Positions 8,163 through 16,360 of a DNA stretch of 51,432 bases are shown here, piece after piece. The DNA is taken from assembly GCA_026413325.1 (NCBI GenBank), contig JANZYW010000009.1, positions 1 through 51,432 of the forward strand, in the 5' to 3' direction. The notes beneath the pieces were generated by a model. The model did not search any database. It saw only the letters and a program-made list of their open reading frames with translations, and was not told the origin of the DNA. The position numbers and the translations under genes were made by a program. The number at the start of each line of letters is the position of its first letter. The first letter of the stretch is position 1. The stretch comes from Bacteroidia bacterium (GTDB taxonomy: Bacteria; Bacteroidota; Bacteroidia; SpSt-205).

Positions 8163-9043
8163 TGGGGGTAGCACTTCTTTTCCCAGGTCAGGGCTCTCAG
8201 GCTGTAGGGATGGGGCGAGTGCTGTACGAAACCCATCCCGAGGTACAAGGGCTTTTTGAGCGAGCGGAGCAAGTCACGAGGCTACCGTTACGTCAGCTCA
8301 TGTTTGAAGGACCTGTAGAAGCCCTTCAGCGCACTTCTGTAACTCAGCCTGCGCTCTATCTCCATGGATATGCTCTTTTTCGAGTAAAGGGGTTCTCCCC
8401 TGCAGCTGTAGCGGGCCATTCCTTAGGGGAGTTTACAGCGTTGGCGGTAGCGGGGGTTTTTTCTTTCGAGGAAGGTTTAGAGCTGGTGCGAGTCAGAGCG
8501 GAAGCGATGCAAGCGGCTTGCGATGCGCAACCCAGCACTATGGCTGCTATTATCGGATTGGCGGATGAGACGGTAGAAAGCCTCTGTCAGGAAGTAAAAG
8601 AGGGGGTGGTGGTTCCAGCTAACTACAACTCTCCGGGGCAGCTTGTGGTTTCTGGAGAGGTGCCCGCCATAGAAGCTGTGATCGAAAAAGCAAAGGCAGC
8701 AGGCGCTCGATTGGCGAAAAAGCTATCCGTTAACGGGGCATTCCACTCTCCTCTCATGGAGCCTGCTCGTCAGAAGCTGGCCGCTGCGATTGAGAAGGCA
8801 TCTTTTCATAAGCCCACTTGTCTCGTCTATCCGAATGTAACGGCAGCGGCTGAACAAGATCCCGAAAGGCTTCGCTCACTTCTTATCCAACAGCTTACCG
8901 CTCCTGTACGATGGGCACAGACGCTTCGGGCGATGTGGGCAGATGGAATGCGCCAGTTTTATGAACTTGGCCCAGGGAATGTCCTGGCTGGACTGGTTCG
9001 GCGCACGCTCCCAGAGGCATTCGTTGAGAGCCACGATAGCTGA
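8162..9043 (+). CDS. fabD: Malonyl-CoA:ACP transacylase FabD
   Basis: FabD moves the malonyl group from CoA to acyl carrier protein, providing the elongation substrate of fatty-acid synthesis in the cytosol. The 293-residue product begins with 'LLFPGQGSQAVGMG'. It has the nucleophile Ser87 in 'GHSLGE' and the conserved 'NGAFHSPLM' that supplies the catalytic His. 'TQPALYLHGYAL' and 'ELGPGNVLAGLVRR' are also typical. The start is ATG 8162, whose first base is the last base of the rplT stop, so it is coupled to rplT; a TTG three bases earlier is less likely. A 57-residue gene follows after 22 bp. Confidence 0.94.
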   Translation: MGVALLFPGQGSQAVGMGRVLYETHPEVQGLFERAEQVTRLPLRQLMFEGPVEALQRTSVTQPALYLHGYALFRVKGFSPAAVAGHSLGEFTALAVAGVFSFEEGLELVRVRAEAMQAACDAQPSTMAAIIGLADETVESLCQEVKEGVVVPANYNSPGQLVVSGEVPAIEAVIEKAKAAGARLAKKLSVNGAFHSPLMEPARQKLAAAIEKASFHKPTCLVYPNVTAAAEQDPERLRSLLIQQLTAPVRWAQTLRAMWADGMRQFYELGPGNVLAGLVRRTLPEAFVESHDS

Positions 9044-9051
9044 AAATCCTG

Positions 9052-9059
9052 TACATTCG
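9052..9059 (+). promoter_or_regulatory. -7 box TACATTCG of the 57-residue gene
   Basis: One mismatch to TAnnTTTG. It ends 6 bases before ATG 9066 in the short gap after fabD. Only moderate support for a separate promoter. Confidence 0.35.
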
Positions 9060-9065
9060 TGTCGT

Positions 9066-9239
9066 ATGGCGAATTTGGAGGAGCTTATAAAGGCCGCTCT
9101 TCAAAAACCCGATCTGAGGAAGTCCATTAAAGGTATTTTGGAGCAAGCTCTCGAGCAGTTAGCGAACCCCTCCCTTCCTGAGGACGAAAGGCAAAAGCTT
9201 TTAGAGCAAGCAGAAAAGCTTGCCAAAGAAAATGCCTAA
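9066..9239 (+). CDS. Small helical hypothetical protein, 57 residues
   Basis: I do not recognise a family. The product starts 'MANLEELIKAALQKPDLRK' and ends 'KLLEQAEKLAKENA'. It is acidic-basic amphipathic throughout, with heptad-like Leu spacing and no signal peptide or membrane segment, so it is probably a soluble two-helix protein. The ATG is 22 bp after fabD and follows a one-mismatch -7 box by six bases. The frame is open further upstream, but only through fabD sequence in another frame. Its stop codon (9237-9239) interleaves with the stop of the convergent dapF (9236-9238). It could be expressed with fabD or alone; function unknown. Confidence 0.55.
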   Translation: MANLEELIKAALQKPDLRKSIKGILEQALEQLANPSLPEDERQKLLEQAEKLAKENA

Positions 9240-10075
9240 AGAGGAGCAATCCATTCCCCTCGAAAAGTCTCCTCCACCGAACCGATAAGCCACAAATCAA
9301 GGTTATCTCGTTGGACACTCAGCTGTCCCCCTCTCGTTTCAATCTGTATGAGCTTTGTACCTTCCATTTCACTCCCGAGAAGATCGGGAATCACGGCAGC
9401 GAGGGCAGCGCAGGCTGTGCCACAGCTCAGAGTTTCTGCCTCTACTCCTCGCTCATAAGTTCGCAACCCCCATCGGTGAGTATCTAACTGAGCGAAAATG
9501 CTCACATTCATCCCATCGGGATCATAGGTTGTATCCTTACGCAGAGAAGGGGCATACGTAGAGAGGGGAAAGAGGGGAAGTTCCTCTGCGGAGACCTTTT
9601 GTAAGAAGTGAGGGGAACCTGTATCGACGAACCAGTGGTTTTCTCCCACTTTTTGGGGGGCTTTCCGTAAAGAAAGGCTCACTTTCAGAAGAGGAGGGGT
9701 GGTATGCAGGAGCTCGACCGTGTGCCTTCCATCAGCTGCTTCTAAGTAGGCGGAGTGAAAAGGGTGTCGCTGATAGGCTATCCATGCGGCGACTCGAGCC
9801 CCATTTCCGCAGAAACTGCCAAGTTTCCCATCCGCGTTCCAATATCGAAAAAGGAAAGTCGCTGCATCTACAGTGTCGGCTGGAGAGGAAGAAGGAGACA
9901 AAGCCGGGCCAGGAGGGAGAGAAGGAATTTCTGTTACATAAATAATCCCATCTGCGCCTACCCCGAAGTGGCGGTTACAGAGGCGTCGCCTAGCTTCTTC
10001 GGTGAGGAGAGTCGGATCCTCTTCTAATACGATAAAGTCATTTCCCGCTGCGTGAAATTTCCGAAATAGAAGCAT
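9236..10075 (-). CDS. dapF: Diaminopimelate epimerase
   Basis: DapF is a cofactor-free epimerase converting LL- to meso-diaminopimelate for lysine and peptidoglycan synthesis. The 279-residue product has '[13 protein letters not shown]' at the N-terminus, the first catalytic cysteine (Cys89) in 'FCGNGAR' and the second in 'LSCGTACAA'. A Pro/Ser-rich insert at about 51-70 ('PSLPPGPALSPSSSPADT') is longer than in common DapF proteins and probably forms a surface loop. I use ATG 10075, where the family normally begins. An in-frame ATG at 10138 would add 21 unrelated residues deeper inside the upstream mechanosensitive-channel gene. The chosen start overlaps that gene by 38 bp, so the two are probably translated from one message. 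Confidence 0.93.
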   Translation of the reverse strand: MLLFRKFHAAGNDFIVLEEDPTLLTEEARRRLCNRHFGVGADGIIYVTEIPSLPPGPALSPSSSPADTVDAATFLFRYWNADGKLGSFCGNGARVAAWIAYQRHPFHSAYLEAADGRHTVELLHTTPPLLKVSLSLRKAPQKVGENHWFVDTGSPHFLQKVSAEELPLFPLSTYAPSLRKDTTYDPDGMNVSIFAQLDTHRWGLRTYERGVEAETLSCGTACAALAAVIPDLLGSEMEGTKLIQIETRGGQLSVQRDNLDLWLIGSVEETFRGEWIAPL

Positions 10076-11189
10076 GGGCTGTGGAATTTTCGATATAAAG
10101 CGTGCGAGTTGGGAAGGCGAAGGAGGTATGGGGCTCATACTTACGTACAGTCTGCAGGATTATCCAGGCGACTTTATCTTGAAAGTAAAAGATAGGAGGG
10201 GGCCCCTCGGCATTTTCTTGATAAGTGGTCTGTACGAAAGTGATGACAGTGATTTCCAGGGATGACTCTTGGAAGTTGGTAAAAAACACCAGAGGAGGGC
10301 GGGTGAGGAAAGGCAGGGTTTTCAGGGTTTCTTTCAGGTCTTGAATGAGTGCTTCCAAGATAGAGGTGGGCGTCCCATATAGCACTCCGATTCGGAAGAG
10401 AACCCGTCGCTCAGGAGCTCTACTAAGGTTTTCCAGCGGGCTGTCCACCAGCTTTTTATTGGGTATGATGAGGAGGAGGTTATCGAAGGTTCGGATATGG
10501 GTGGAACGCAGGCCGATTCTTTCTACGGTACCTGCTGTGTTTGCGTCTAATCGGATGACATCTCCCAGCTGGAAAGGCTTATCTGCGAAGATCGCCATAG
10601 CTCCGAGGAAATGTTGTAGAGTCTCTTGGGCTGCAAGGGCTACAGCGAGGCCGCCGAGTCCCAGTGTGGTGAAGAAGGGGGCGACATTGAGCTTCAAGGT
10701 ATGCTCCAACATGAGGAAGCCAACAAGCAAGAAAAGAACGATACGACCGATGGTAAAAAGGGGATGAACGAGCTGGAGCTTGTAGGTCTCTCCTGCTGTT
10801 TGGTATCGGGTGGAAAGAATCGTTTCACTTACAGCCAGGAGCCGACTTCCGATCAGACCTAAAGCGAGCAAGGTGAGGGCTTCGAAGACTTTTTGGATCC
10901 AGGCGATGGATTTTTCGGGTAGGTGGAGGAAGTGAATGATCTGGGCTGCTCCATAGGTGGCGAGCAAGAAAAGGGGAAAGAGCCAGGCGGGCTTCATGAG
11001 ACGGTGGAGCTCTTGGCGGGAGATATCTTCTCTTGCCTTTCCTAAGGCGAGGTGAAAGACTCGACTGAGCCCGCGAGCAAGCAGTCGAGCGATGAAGTAG
11101 CCTACTGTCAGGCTGGATAGAGCTAATGCCCACCGCCCCAGTGGGATCCCTTGCCACTGGGTCTCCCAGAGCCAATCCCACCAGCTCAT
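10038..11189 (-). CDS. MscS-family mechanosensitive ion channel
   Basis: The 383-residue product has several N-terminal membrane segments, then the MscS pore-lining helix ('[21 protein letters not shown]'-type Gly/Ala pattern). The beta domain follows ('[11 protein letters not shown]', '[18 protein letters not shown]', 'IPNKKL'), then a C-terminal alpha/beta domain. It is expected to be an inner-membrane channel that opens on hypo-osmotic stress. Its ATG overlaps the pyrH stop by four bases (ATGA), and its 3' end overlaps dapF, so it sits inside the tsf-pyrH-mscS-dapF string. It is longer than minimal MscS (about 286 residues) because of extra N-terminal helices. Confidence 0.87.
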   Translation of the reverse strand: MSWWDWLWETQWQGIPLGRWALALSSLTVGYFIARLLARGLSRVFHLALGKAREDISRQELHRLMKPAWLFPLFLLATYGAAQIIHFLHLPEKSIAWIQKVFEALTLLALGLIGSRLLAVSETILSTRYQTAGETYKLQLVHPLFTIGRIVLFLLVGFLMLEHTLKLNVAPFFTTLGLGGLAVALAAQETLQHFLGAMAIFADKPFQLGDVIRLDANTAGTVERIGLRSTHIRTFDNLLLIIPNKKLVDSPLENLSRAPERRVLFRIGVLYGTPTSILEALIQDLKETLKTLPFLTRPPLVFFTNFQESSLEITVITFVQTTYQENAEGPPPIFYFQDKVAWIILQTVRKYEPHTSFAFPTRTLYIENSTAHASISEISRSGK

Positions 11190-11902
11190 GTCTCTGAGGA
11201 GACGAGGGTACCTACTTCTTCTCCGGAGAGGATGCGATACAGAGCTCCTGGCTCATTTACGTTGAAGACTGCCATTGGGAGACGGTGCTCTTGGGAGAGG
11301 GTAAACGCCGTCAGGTCCATCACTTGTAGTTTCCTTTCCAGGGCTTCTCGGTAGGAGATGTGGGTCAAGCGCTGGGCTGAAGCGTCTTTTTCTGGGTCTG
11401 CTGTATAGATACCGTCTACACGAGTTCCTTTGAGGAGTAGTTCTGCGCCGATTTCAATCGCTCGAAGGGTTGCGGCTGTATCAGTGGTAAAGAAGGGATT
11501 TCCAGTTCCTGCGGCGAAGATGACCACGCGTCCTTTCTCCAGATGGCGCATGGCTCGCCTTCGGATAAAGGGTTCACATACGCGCTGCATCTCGATAGCA
11601 GACTGTACACGAGTAGGCACTCCTATTTGTTCCAAGGCGTTTTGCAAAGCGAGGGCATTGATTACCGTCGCAAGCATACCCATATAGTCCGCTTGAGCCT
11701 GGTCTAACCCCTGTTCTTTTCCTTCCACACCCCGAAAGATATTTCCTCCCCCGATCACGATGGCAACCTGTACGCCAACGCGGACGACCGAAGAAATCTC
11801 TTCCGCAAAATAGCGCAGCTTCCGGGCGTCTATCCCGTAGCCCTTTTCTCCCATCAAAGCCTCTCCACTCAGCTTGAGGAGAATGCGCCTATACTTAATC
11901 AT
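11186..11902 (-). CDS. pyrH: Uridylate (UMP) kinase
   Basis: PyrH phosphorylates UMP to UDP in pyrimidine synthesis. It is the bacterial hexameric, amino-acid-kinase-fold type. The 238-residue product shows '[13 protein letters not shown]' (phosphate binding), '[13 protein letters not shown]', '[16 protein letters not shown]' and '[13 protein letters not shown]', all diagnostic. Its ATG overlaps the tsf stop by four bases (ATGA). The common bacterial order rpsB-tsf-pyrH-frr is only partly kept: tsf-pyrH is present, rpsB and frr are not. Confidence 0.95.
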   Translation of the reverse strand: MIKYRRILLKLSGEALMGEKGYGIDARKLRYFAEEISSVVRVGVQVAIVIGGGNIFRGVEGKEQGLDQAQADYMGMLATVINALALQNALEQIGVPTRVQSAIEMQRVCEPFIRRRAMRHLEKGRVVIFAAGTGNPFFTTDTAATLRAIEIGAELLLKGTRVDGIYTADPEKDASAQRLTHISYREALERKLQVMDLTAFTLSQEHRLPMAVFNVNEPGALYRILSGEEVGTLVSSET

Positions 11903-12741
11903 TTGCCTCCTACCTGGAATCGTACGAAGCCAGATACGGTCAGAGTAGGAGAAACAGACTTAAGATACTGGCTCACTGTCTGATGGCTATCCTTGAAGTA
12001 TTCTTGCTCTAAAAGGACGACTTCTTTGAAAAACTTTTCTAACTTTCCAATGGCAATCTTGTCCAGAATGTTTTCGGGCTTTCCTTCTGTGCGAGCCTGT
12101 TCTTTTGCGATTTCTTTTTCTTTATCGAGAAGCTCTTGGGGTACAGAGGCTCGATCTACGCTGACAGGGCGTAGAGCGGCTATCTGCATGGCGATGTTTT
12201 GGCCCACTTCTTCCAGCAGAGAAGGAGAAAGCCCTTGGGTACCTTTGAGAGCTACTAACACACCTATGCGTCCTCCTAAATGGATGTAACGCGTTACGTA
12301 TTCTCCTTCTAAGGAGGCCCATCGGCTAACCTCCATTTTCTCCCCGATTTTTGCGGTGAGCTCGGCTATTTTTTCGAGTAGGGGAGTGCCATCGATAGGG
12401 AGGGTAGGGAGCTCATCAGAACTCCTGATCTGATGCTTGAGAGCAGTTTCGACTATTTTTTGGCCGAAAGTGCGAAAGTCCTCATTTTTGGCAACGAAGT
12501 CAGTCTCACAGGCCAGGAGGATAATATGACCTGTCCCATTTTGGACGGCGGCAAATACCGCGCCTTCTTTGGCATCTCGCTCCTGGCGGGCTGCAGCCAT
12601 TTTATGCCCCTTCTTTCGGAGGAGTTCTATGGCTTTTTCGAAGTTGCCTTCGGCTTCTTCTAATGCCTTTTTACAGTCCATGATACCTGCGCCTGTGGTA
12701 TCTCGAAGCTTCTTCACTTGGTCGGCTGTGACGATGGTCAT
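11899..12741 (-). CDS. tsf: Translation elongation factor Ts
   Basis: EF-Ts exchanges GDP for GTP on EF-Tu. The 280-residue product has the N-terminal UBA-like domain ('[22 protein letters not shown]'), the core motif '[14 protein letters not shown]' that contacts EF-Tu, and a conserved C-terminal helix region. I set the start at ATG 12741 ('[14 protein letters not shown]'). An exact -7 box (TATCTTTG) ends five bases before it and would lie inside the gene if the in-frame ATG at 12759 or an earlier codon were used. The gene normally follows rpsB. Here it leads its own operon with pyrH, mscS and dapF. Confidence 0.95.
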   Translation of the reverse strand: MTIVTADQVKKLRDTTGAGIMDCKKALEEAEGNFEKAIELLRKKGHKMAAARQERDAKEGAVFAAVQNGTGHIILLACETDFVAKNEDFRTFGQKIVETALKHQIRSSDELPTLPIDGTPLLEKIAELTAKIGEKMEVSRWASLEGEYVTRYIHLGGRIGVLVALKGTQGLSPSLLEEVGQNIAMQIAALRPVSVDRASVPQELLDKEKEIAKEQARTEGKPENILDKIAIGKLEKFFKEVVLLEQEYFKDSHQTVSQYLKSVSPTLTVSGFVRFQVGGK

Positions 12742-12746
12742 GGCTG

Positions 12747-12754
12747 CAAAGATA
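12747..12754 (-). promoter_or_regulatory. -7 box TATCTTTG of tsf-pyrH-mscS-dapF
   Basis: Exact TAnnTTTG match ending 5 bases before ATG 12741. No clear -33 TTG is visible at the usual distance. Confidence 0.62.
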
Positions 12755-12983
12755 GCCATTTGAGCTCCTCTGGTTCTTGCTTTGTGAAGAGCCACTTCAT
12801 CTATCCTGATTGCCCTGATGTCCTCTGGTGGGAGAAGCGATTTTCTTTTCACCCGCACCGAAAATCAAAAAAAGAAATCCTCCTCTTACCTCCGATAGAG
12901 AATCAGCTCCAAGGGGGCTGTCTTCGAGAGGCTTTCTGGCTTTTTTATCTTGCCTCTCCAGGGAGAAAAGAAAAAGTACTCTT
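12755..12983. other. Intergenic stretch between the amidase stop and the tsf box
   Basis: About 230 bp with no credible reading frame, tRNA or convincing terminator. A T-rich run on the minus strand (around 12866-12876) lacks a stable stem before it. Apart from the tsf -7 box just outside it I see nothing assignable. Confidence 0.4.
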
Positions 12984-15900
12984 CTACTCCACCACCCAAC
13001 GTAAGAAAGAAGTCCTTTCCTCCGAAAAGGAAAGACGCACGATATAGACTCCTTGACTGAGTGGAGGGAGGGAAAGGGGCTCTCCCACTTTCCCAGTACT
13101 TCTCCATACTGCTTGCCCTGTAGGTAGAAGCACTTCCACCTTGTAGGCTAAGGAGGGATCGGAAGACAATACCCACAGTTTCGCTGCTCCTCGGCTGGGA
13201 TTGGGGAAAAGCAAGACCTGCTCTGTTATCCTACCCAAAGCAGTGCTGACAGGGTGATACATGAATCCATCCGAATAGGTGGGCTGTCCTCGCCATCCTG
13301 CTCCATTGATAGCACGGATCCCTACATAATAAGTAATCCCTGGTTGCAGCGTCTGAGGGGAGAGTGATGAAGAAAAGGCACTGGTCGCACTGGTCGCCGT
13401 CCAGCTGATGACATTCGAGTCTCCTACGGAGGTCGCCAGGCAATACTCATAATCTGCTATCCCAGAGTGGGGATCCTCTGCAATTCCCCAGGAAGCCGAT
13501 AGGAGGGTATCTTGGTCGACTTGATCTGTGTCTTGGGTGGGGTCTTCTCCGTCCCACACATAAGAAGGAGCAGTTGGAGGTGTCCAGTCCACCCGTACAT
13601 CCCGGGCAGGAGTTTGGGAAAGATTCCCAGCCGTATCCTGAGCTATACTCCGGATCCGAGCCACATAATGAGAGGGGTGATCTGACTGACGTCTAATGTC
13701 CTGAGCGGCCCCTGAACCGACTCGTATGGTGACCGTCCCACTATTCGGGCGGCTTCGGTATACCTTGAAGTTATTGTACTCGACCAGGGCATTTCCTGTC
13801 CGGAGAGAAATGAAGTCTCCAGCGGCGATCGGACTGCTATCTTTCCAGCTCAGGACAAGCTGGTTATTGATATACACCCGATGATCTCCCGTTATCCTGT
13901 CATAGCTCCACTTGAAGTCATACCAGACCCCCGCTTGGAAAGGGTAACTCACTTGTGCCACGGGTCCGCTTCCCCAGGAATCATTTGTCACTTTGTAAAG
14001 TTGGACGAACTGACTCCCGTCCAAGCGGAAAAACACGAAGTAGGAGTTGCCACGGTTCGTGGCGGTGGGGTTATCAGCAAAGATGTGGAGTCCCATGCGC
14101 CGATTCGTAGAGTTACCTCCTACGAATCGACCCGCCCAGTGATAGAGGTATCGATTAGAAAGGTTCTGTTTCAGATAGGCATATAAGTTGGTATTGCTGG
14201 CATCTGCGCTGCTTTCGTCATTTTGGCGCAAGACGGGATCCCCGTTTCCAGGATCGAGAATGAGCCAAGTTCCTTTGACAGGTACCCAATCAGGATGGAG
14301 AGCAGGGCCGACGAAGTTGTCACTGAAGAAGCCTCGCTCTGGATTGGCTCTCCAGTCGCCTGCGCTGTCGTACATGACGAGATAGAAGGCTTTCTCTACG
14401 TTTCTCCCGCCGTCGTCTTCATCCTGGAAAGTCAATGGGAAATCAGCTGTTACCCAATCTGGAGTGGGGCCGATAGAAGTAGTGGGAGGGGTATTATCAG
14501 GACTGCCAGTGCCGCCTGAGAAAGTGGCATTGTAGCTCAGCTGCCAGCCGGCCATAGGAGTCGAACAGTCCGTTCGCAGCTCCAAAAGGAGGGTTCCTGT
14601 CGTGCTAGTGATAGGGTTTGGCAGGGTGGTTCCTGTCAGCCGTCTCAAAAGGGGTGCAGTCGTCGTATCTCCATCGTAAATGTACAGGTAGTCTCCTCCT
14701 TTTGTGCTGGAAGCAAAGTTATTTTCAAGATTGAACTGTTGGAAATTTAGGGTAACGCTGGTGGCACCTGGAGGGGCTATCTTGATGAAATGCCTTTGAT
14801 TGTTGCTATAGTCTCCCGAAGCACCCCCTGGATCGTACACTGTACCACTGGGGGTCGTAAAGGTCTGATGGATAGAATAGGTGGGGCCCGCGATGAGCTG
14901 GTAATAATAGTTCCAGTTCCAGTTGGGACCCGGGTCGGTGTGTGTTTGATTGGGATACTGTTGATGGCCTTTGATGCGGATACAGCTCTTCACCAGGCAG
15001 GCTGAAGTGCTTCCGGAGCAAGCGTCCCCGAACCAGACTGAGTTGCGGGATATATTTCTGCGCTGGCAAATGTCTCTGACCAGGGCTGCAGAAGCAGTAT
15101 ACATCGCCACTGTGTACCAGCTCGGGTTGTTGATGTATCCTTCATGTTCTAAACCGATGGTGTAGTTGTTCTCCGTGCCTACGTGCCAGGCACGATCCGC
15201 TTCCCGTACCATCTGGGTGATTTGGCCGTCTGAAGAGCGGAGGACATAGTGAGCCGATACCTGTGCGTTACAGTTCTTAAACCAGGAGATGCATCCTGCA
15301 TAGGTTCCCTGCACGGTATGTATAGTCACGTGGGTGATAGAAGTTCCGGAGGGACGGGCGTTGTAGTTACAGCTGGCAGCAGGGTTCCAGATCGCCCCGG
15401 GATAATCGGTGTTATTAGTGGTACGGTAGGTGTAGCCGTCGGGCGTCTGAATTTGCTCATCGGTGAGGATAACTTGAGTGGAGGAAAGTATAGGGTAGTT
15501 TTCTCCGAAGAGTCTCTCCAAGCTTATCGGCCAGGGACGGAAGCCATACCTGCGTCCCGCTTCTGGGGAGGAGAGAAAACGGAAGATTTCGAAAAGCTCG
15601 CTCTGACGGGCAAAGTCATTTACGGGATCTGGGTCGAGAGGGAGATAGCTGAGAGAAAGAAATAAAGCTTTATGGCCTTCCCAGTCATCTGAGCTCACAC
15701 CTTGGCTGAGCATGAGATTCTCATATGCTCGTGCCAGCGCTTCTACTTGTAGGCGAGGAGAGTCTTTGATAGCTTGGACAGGTAAGCGAGAGAGGGCGGT
15801 AATGAGGGAGAGATTTTCCCGAAAATACCCCTTTCCATCTTCGATCCATCCAAAGAGTCCCCATCCCTGGGGTATACCTGTGCAGCTTCCCGCTGTGGGA

Positions 15901-16070
15901 GTGAGGGGGGTAAATCGACTCTGGACATAGGCGATGGCTTCCAGGGCACCTCGAGGAACGAGGGGGTGAGTCTGGTAAGCCAGATCGAAATCTGATTGGT
16001 AGGGATTTTCTGGATAGAAGGGAAGTTGTGACCACAGCCATCCTACCCAGCCGATCCAGAGGTAGCGCAT
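12984..16070 (-). CDS. Secreted multidomain N-acetylmuramoyl-L-alanine amidase with CUB-like domain and T9SS sorting domain
   Basis: The 1,028-residue product begins with a signal peptide ('MRYLWIGWVGWLWSQL'). After an N-terminal region of about 200 residues comes an amidase_2/PGRP-like domain with zinc-ligand candidates in 'HVTIHTVQG' and 'THTDPGPNWNW', plus 'SAHYVLRSSDGQITQMV' and 'IGLEHEGY'. A CUB-like domain follows ('GGDYLYIYDGDTT', 'LELRTDCS'), then a lectin- or golvesin-like beta region with Ser/Thr/Asn-rich sequence, a fibronectin-III-like segment, and a C-terminal type A T9SS sorting domain ('LLFPNPSRGAAKLWV', 'LSQGVYIVRLSF'). It is expected to cross the outer membrane through the type IX system and cleave peptidoglycan amide bonds outside the cell. 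ATG 16070 follows an exact -7 box by three bases; an in-frame ATG at 16106 would place the box within the gene. Confidence 0.88.
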   Translation of the reverse strand: MRYLWIGWVGWLWSQLPFYPENPYQSDFDLAYQTHPLVPRGALEAIAYVQSRFTPLTPTAGSCTGIPQGWGLFGWIEDGKGYFRENLSLITALSRLPVQAIKDSPRLQVEALARAYENLMLSQGVSSDDWEGHKALFLSLSYLPLDPDPVNDFARQSELFEIFRFLSSPEAGRRYGFRPWPISLERLFGENYPILSSTQVILTDEQIQTPDGYTYRTTNNTDYPGAIWNPAASCNYNARPSGTSITHVTIHTVQGTYAGCISWFKNCNAQVSAHYVLRSSDGQITQMVREADRAWHVGTENNYTIGLEHEGYINNPSWYTVAMYTASAALVRDICQRRNISRNSVWFGDACSGSTSACLVKSCIRIKGHQQYPNQTHTDPGPNWNWNYYYQLIAGPTYSIHQTFTTPSGTVYDPGGASGDYSNNQRHFIKIAPPGATSVTLNFQQFNLENNFASSTKGGDYLYIYDGDTTTAPLLRRLTGTTLPNPITSTTGTLLLELRTDCSTPMAGWQLSYNATFSGGTGSPDNTPPTTSIGPTPDWVTADFPLTFQDEDDGGRNVEKAFYLVMYDSAGDWRANPERGFFSDNFVGPALHPDWVPVKGTWLILDPGNGDPVLRQNDESSADASNTNLYAYLKQNLSNRYLYHWAGRFVGGNSTNRRMGLHIFADNPTATNRGNSYFVFFRLDGSQFVQLYKVTNDSWGSGPVAQVSYPFQAGVWYDFKWSYDRITGDHRVYINNQLVLSWKDSSPIAAGDFISLRTGNALVEYNNFKVYRSRPNSGTVTIRVGSGAAQDIRRQSDHPSHYVARIRSIAQDTAGNLSQTPARDVRVDWTPPTAPSYVWDGEDPTQDTDQVDQDTLLSASWGIAEDPHSGIADYEYCLATSVGDSNVISWTATSATSAFSSSLSPQTLQPGITYYVGIRAINGAGWRGQPTYSDGFMYHPVSTALGRITEQVLLFPNPSRGAAKLWVLSSDPSLAYKVEVLLPTGQAVWRSTGKVGEPLSLPPLSQGVYIVRLSFSEERTSFLRWVVE

Positions 16071-16073
16071 ATG

Positions 16074-16081
16074 CAAAAATA
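16074..16081 (-). promoter_or_regulatory. -7 box TATTTTTG of the T9SS amidase
   Basis: Exact TAnnTTTG match ending 3 bases before ATG 16070, the shortest spacing in the window. Confidence 0.55.
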
Positions 16082-16119
16082 CACCTTTCTGGTAAGAAGC
16101 GTGCAAGAAAGGTAGAGAC

Positions 16120-16263
16120 TCAAGATTTATTTCTCATCTGCTTTTCGAGCTTTTCTACTCGAGAAGTAAGCCGCCAAAGTTGCACAGCAAGCCCCATCCA
16201 TATGAGGAGTAAGACAGCTGCTACGGTGTGTAGCTTATCGTGGGCTAAAAGCCATTCCTTCAT
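16120..16263 (-). CDS. CcmD-like small membrane protein, 47 residues
   Basis: This gene is easily missed because of its size. The product starts 'MKEWLLAHDKLHTVAAVLLL'. It has one hydrophobic helix at about 13-30, then a charged 'RLTSRVEKLEKQMRNKS' tail. The plan of a short N-terminus with 'DK', one membrane helix and an 'RxxKLEK' tail is that of the CcmD family of Bacteroidota, small inner-membrane parts of the cytochrome c maturation haem-export system. An exact -7 box (TACCTTTG) lies five bases before its ATG. No other ccm gene is in the window, which is common for scattered ccmD-like genes but leaves the role inferred. The secreted amidase lies 49 bp downstream with its own box. Confidence 0.68.
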   Translation of the reverse strand: MKEWLLAHDKLHTVAAVLLLIWMGLAVQLWRLTSRVEKLEKQMRNKS

Positions 16264-16268
16264 GAGAG

Positions 16269-16276
16269 CAAAGGTA
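16269..16276 (-). promoter_or_regulatory. -7 box TACCTTTG of the ccmD-like gene
   Basis: Exact TAnnTTTG match ending 5 bases before ATG 16263. Back to back with the M1 peptidase box at 16348-16355, 71 bp away. Confidence 0.6.
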
Positions 16277-16347
16277 GTCGGAGGAGCTTGCCGTTGAGAT
16301 GGGTGGGATACAGGAGGTACTCAGCAAGAAAAGATGGACAGACTGTG

Positions 16348-16355
16348 TACTTTTG
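16348..16355 (+). promoter_or_regulatory. -7 box TACTTTTG of the M1 peptidase operon
   Basis: Exact TAnnTTTG match ending 5 bases before ATG 16361. It lies inside an alternative 9-codon upstream extension. Confidence 0.6.
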
Positions 16356-16360
16356 TCCGC

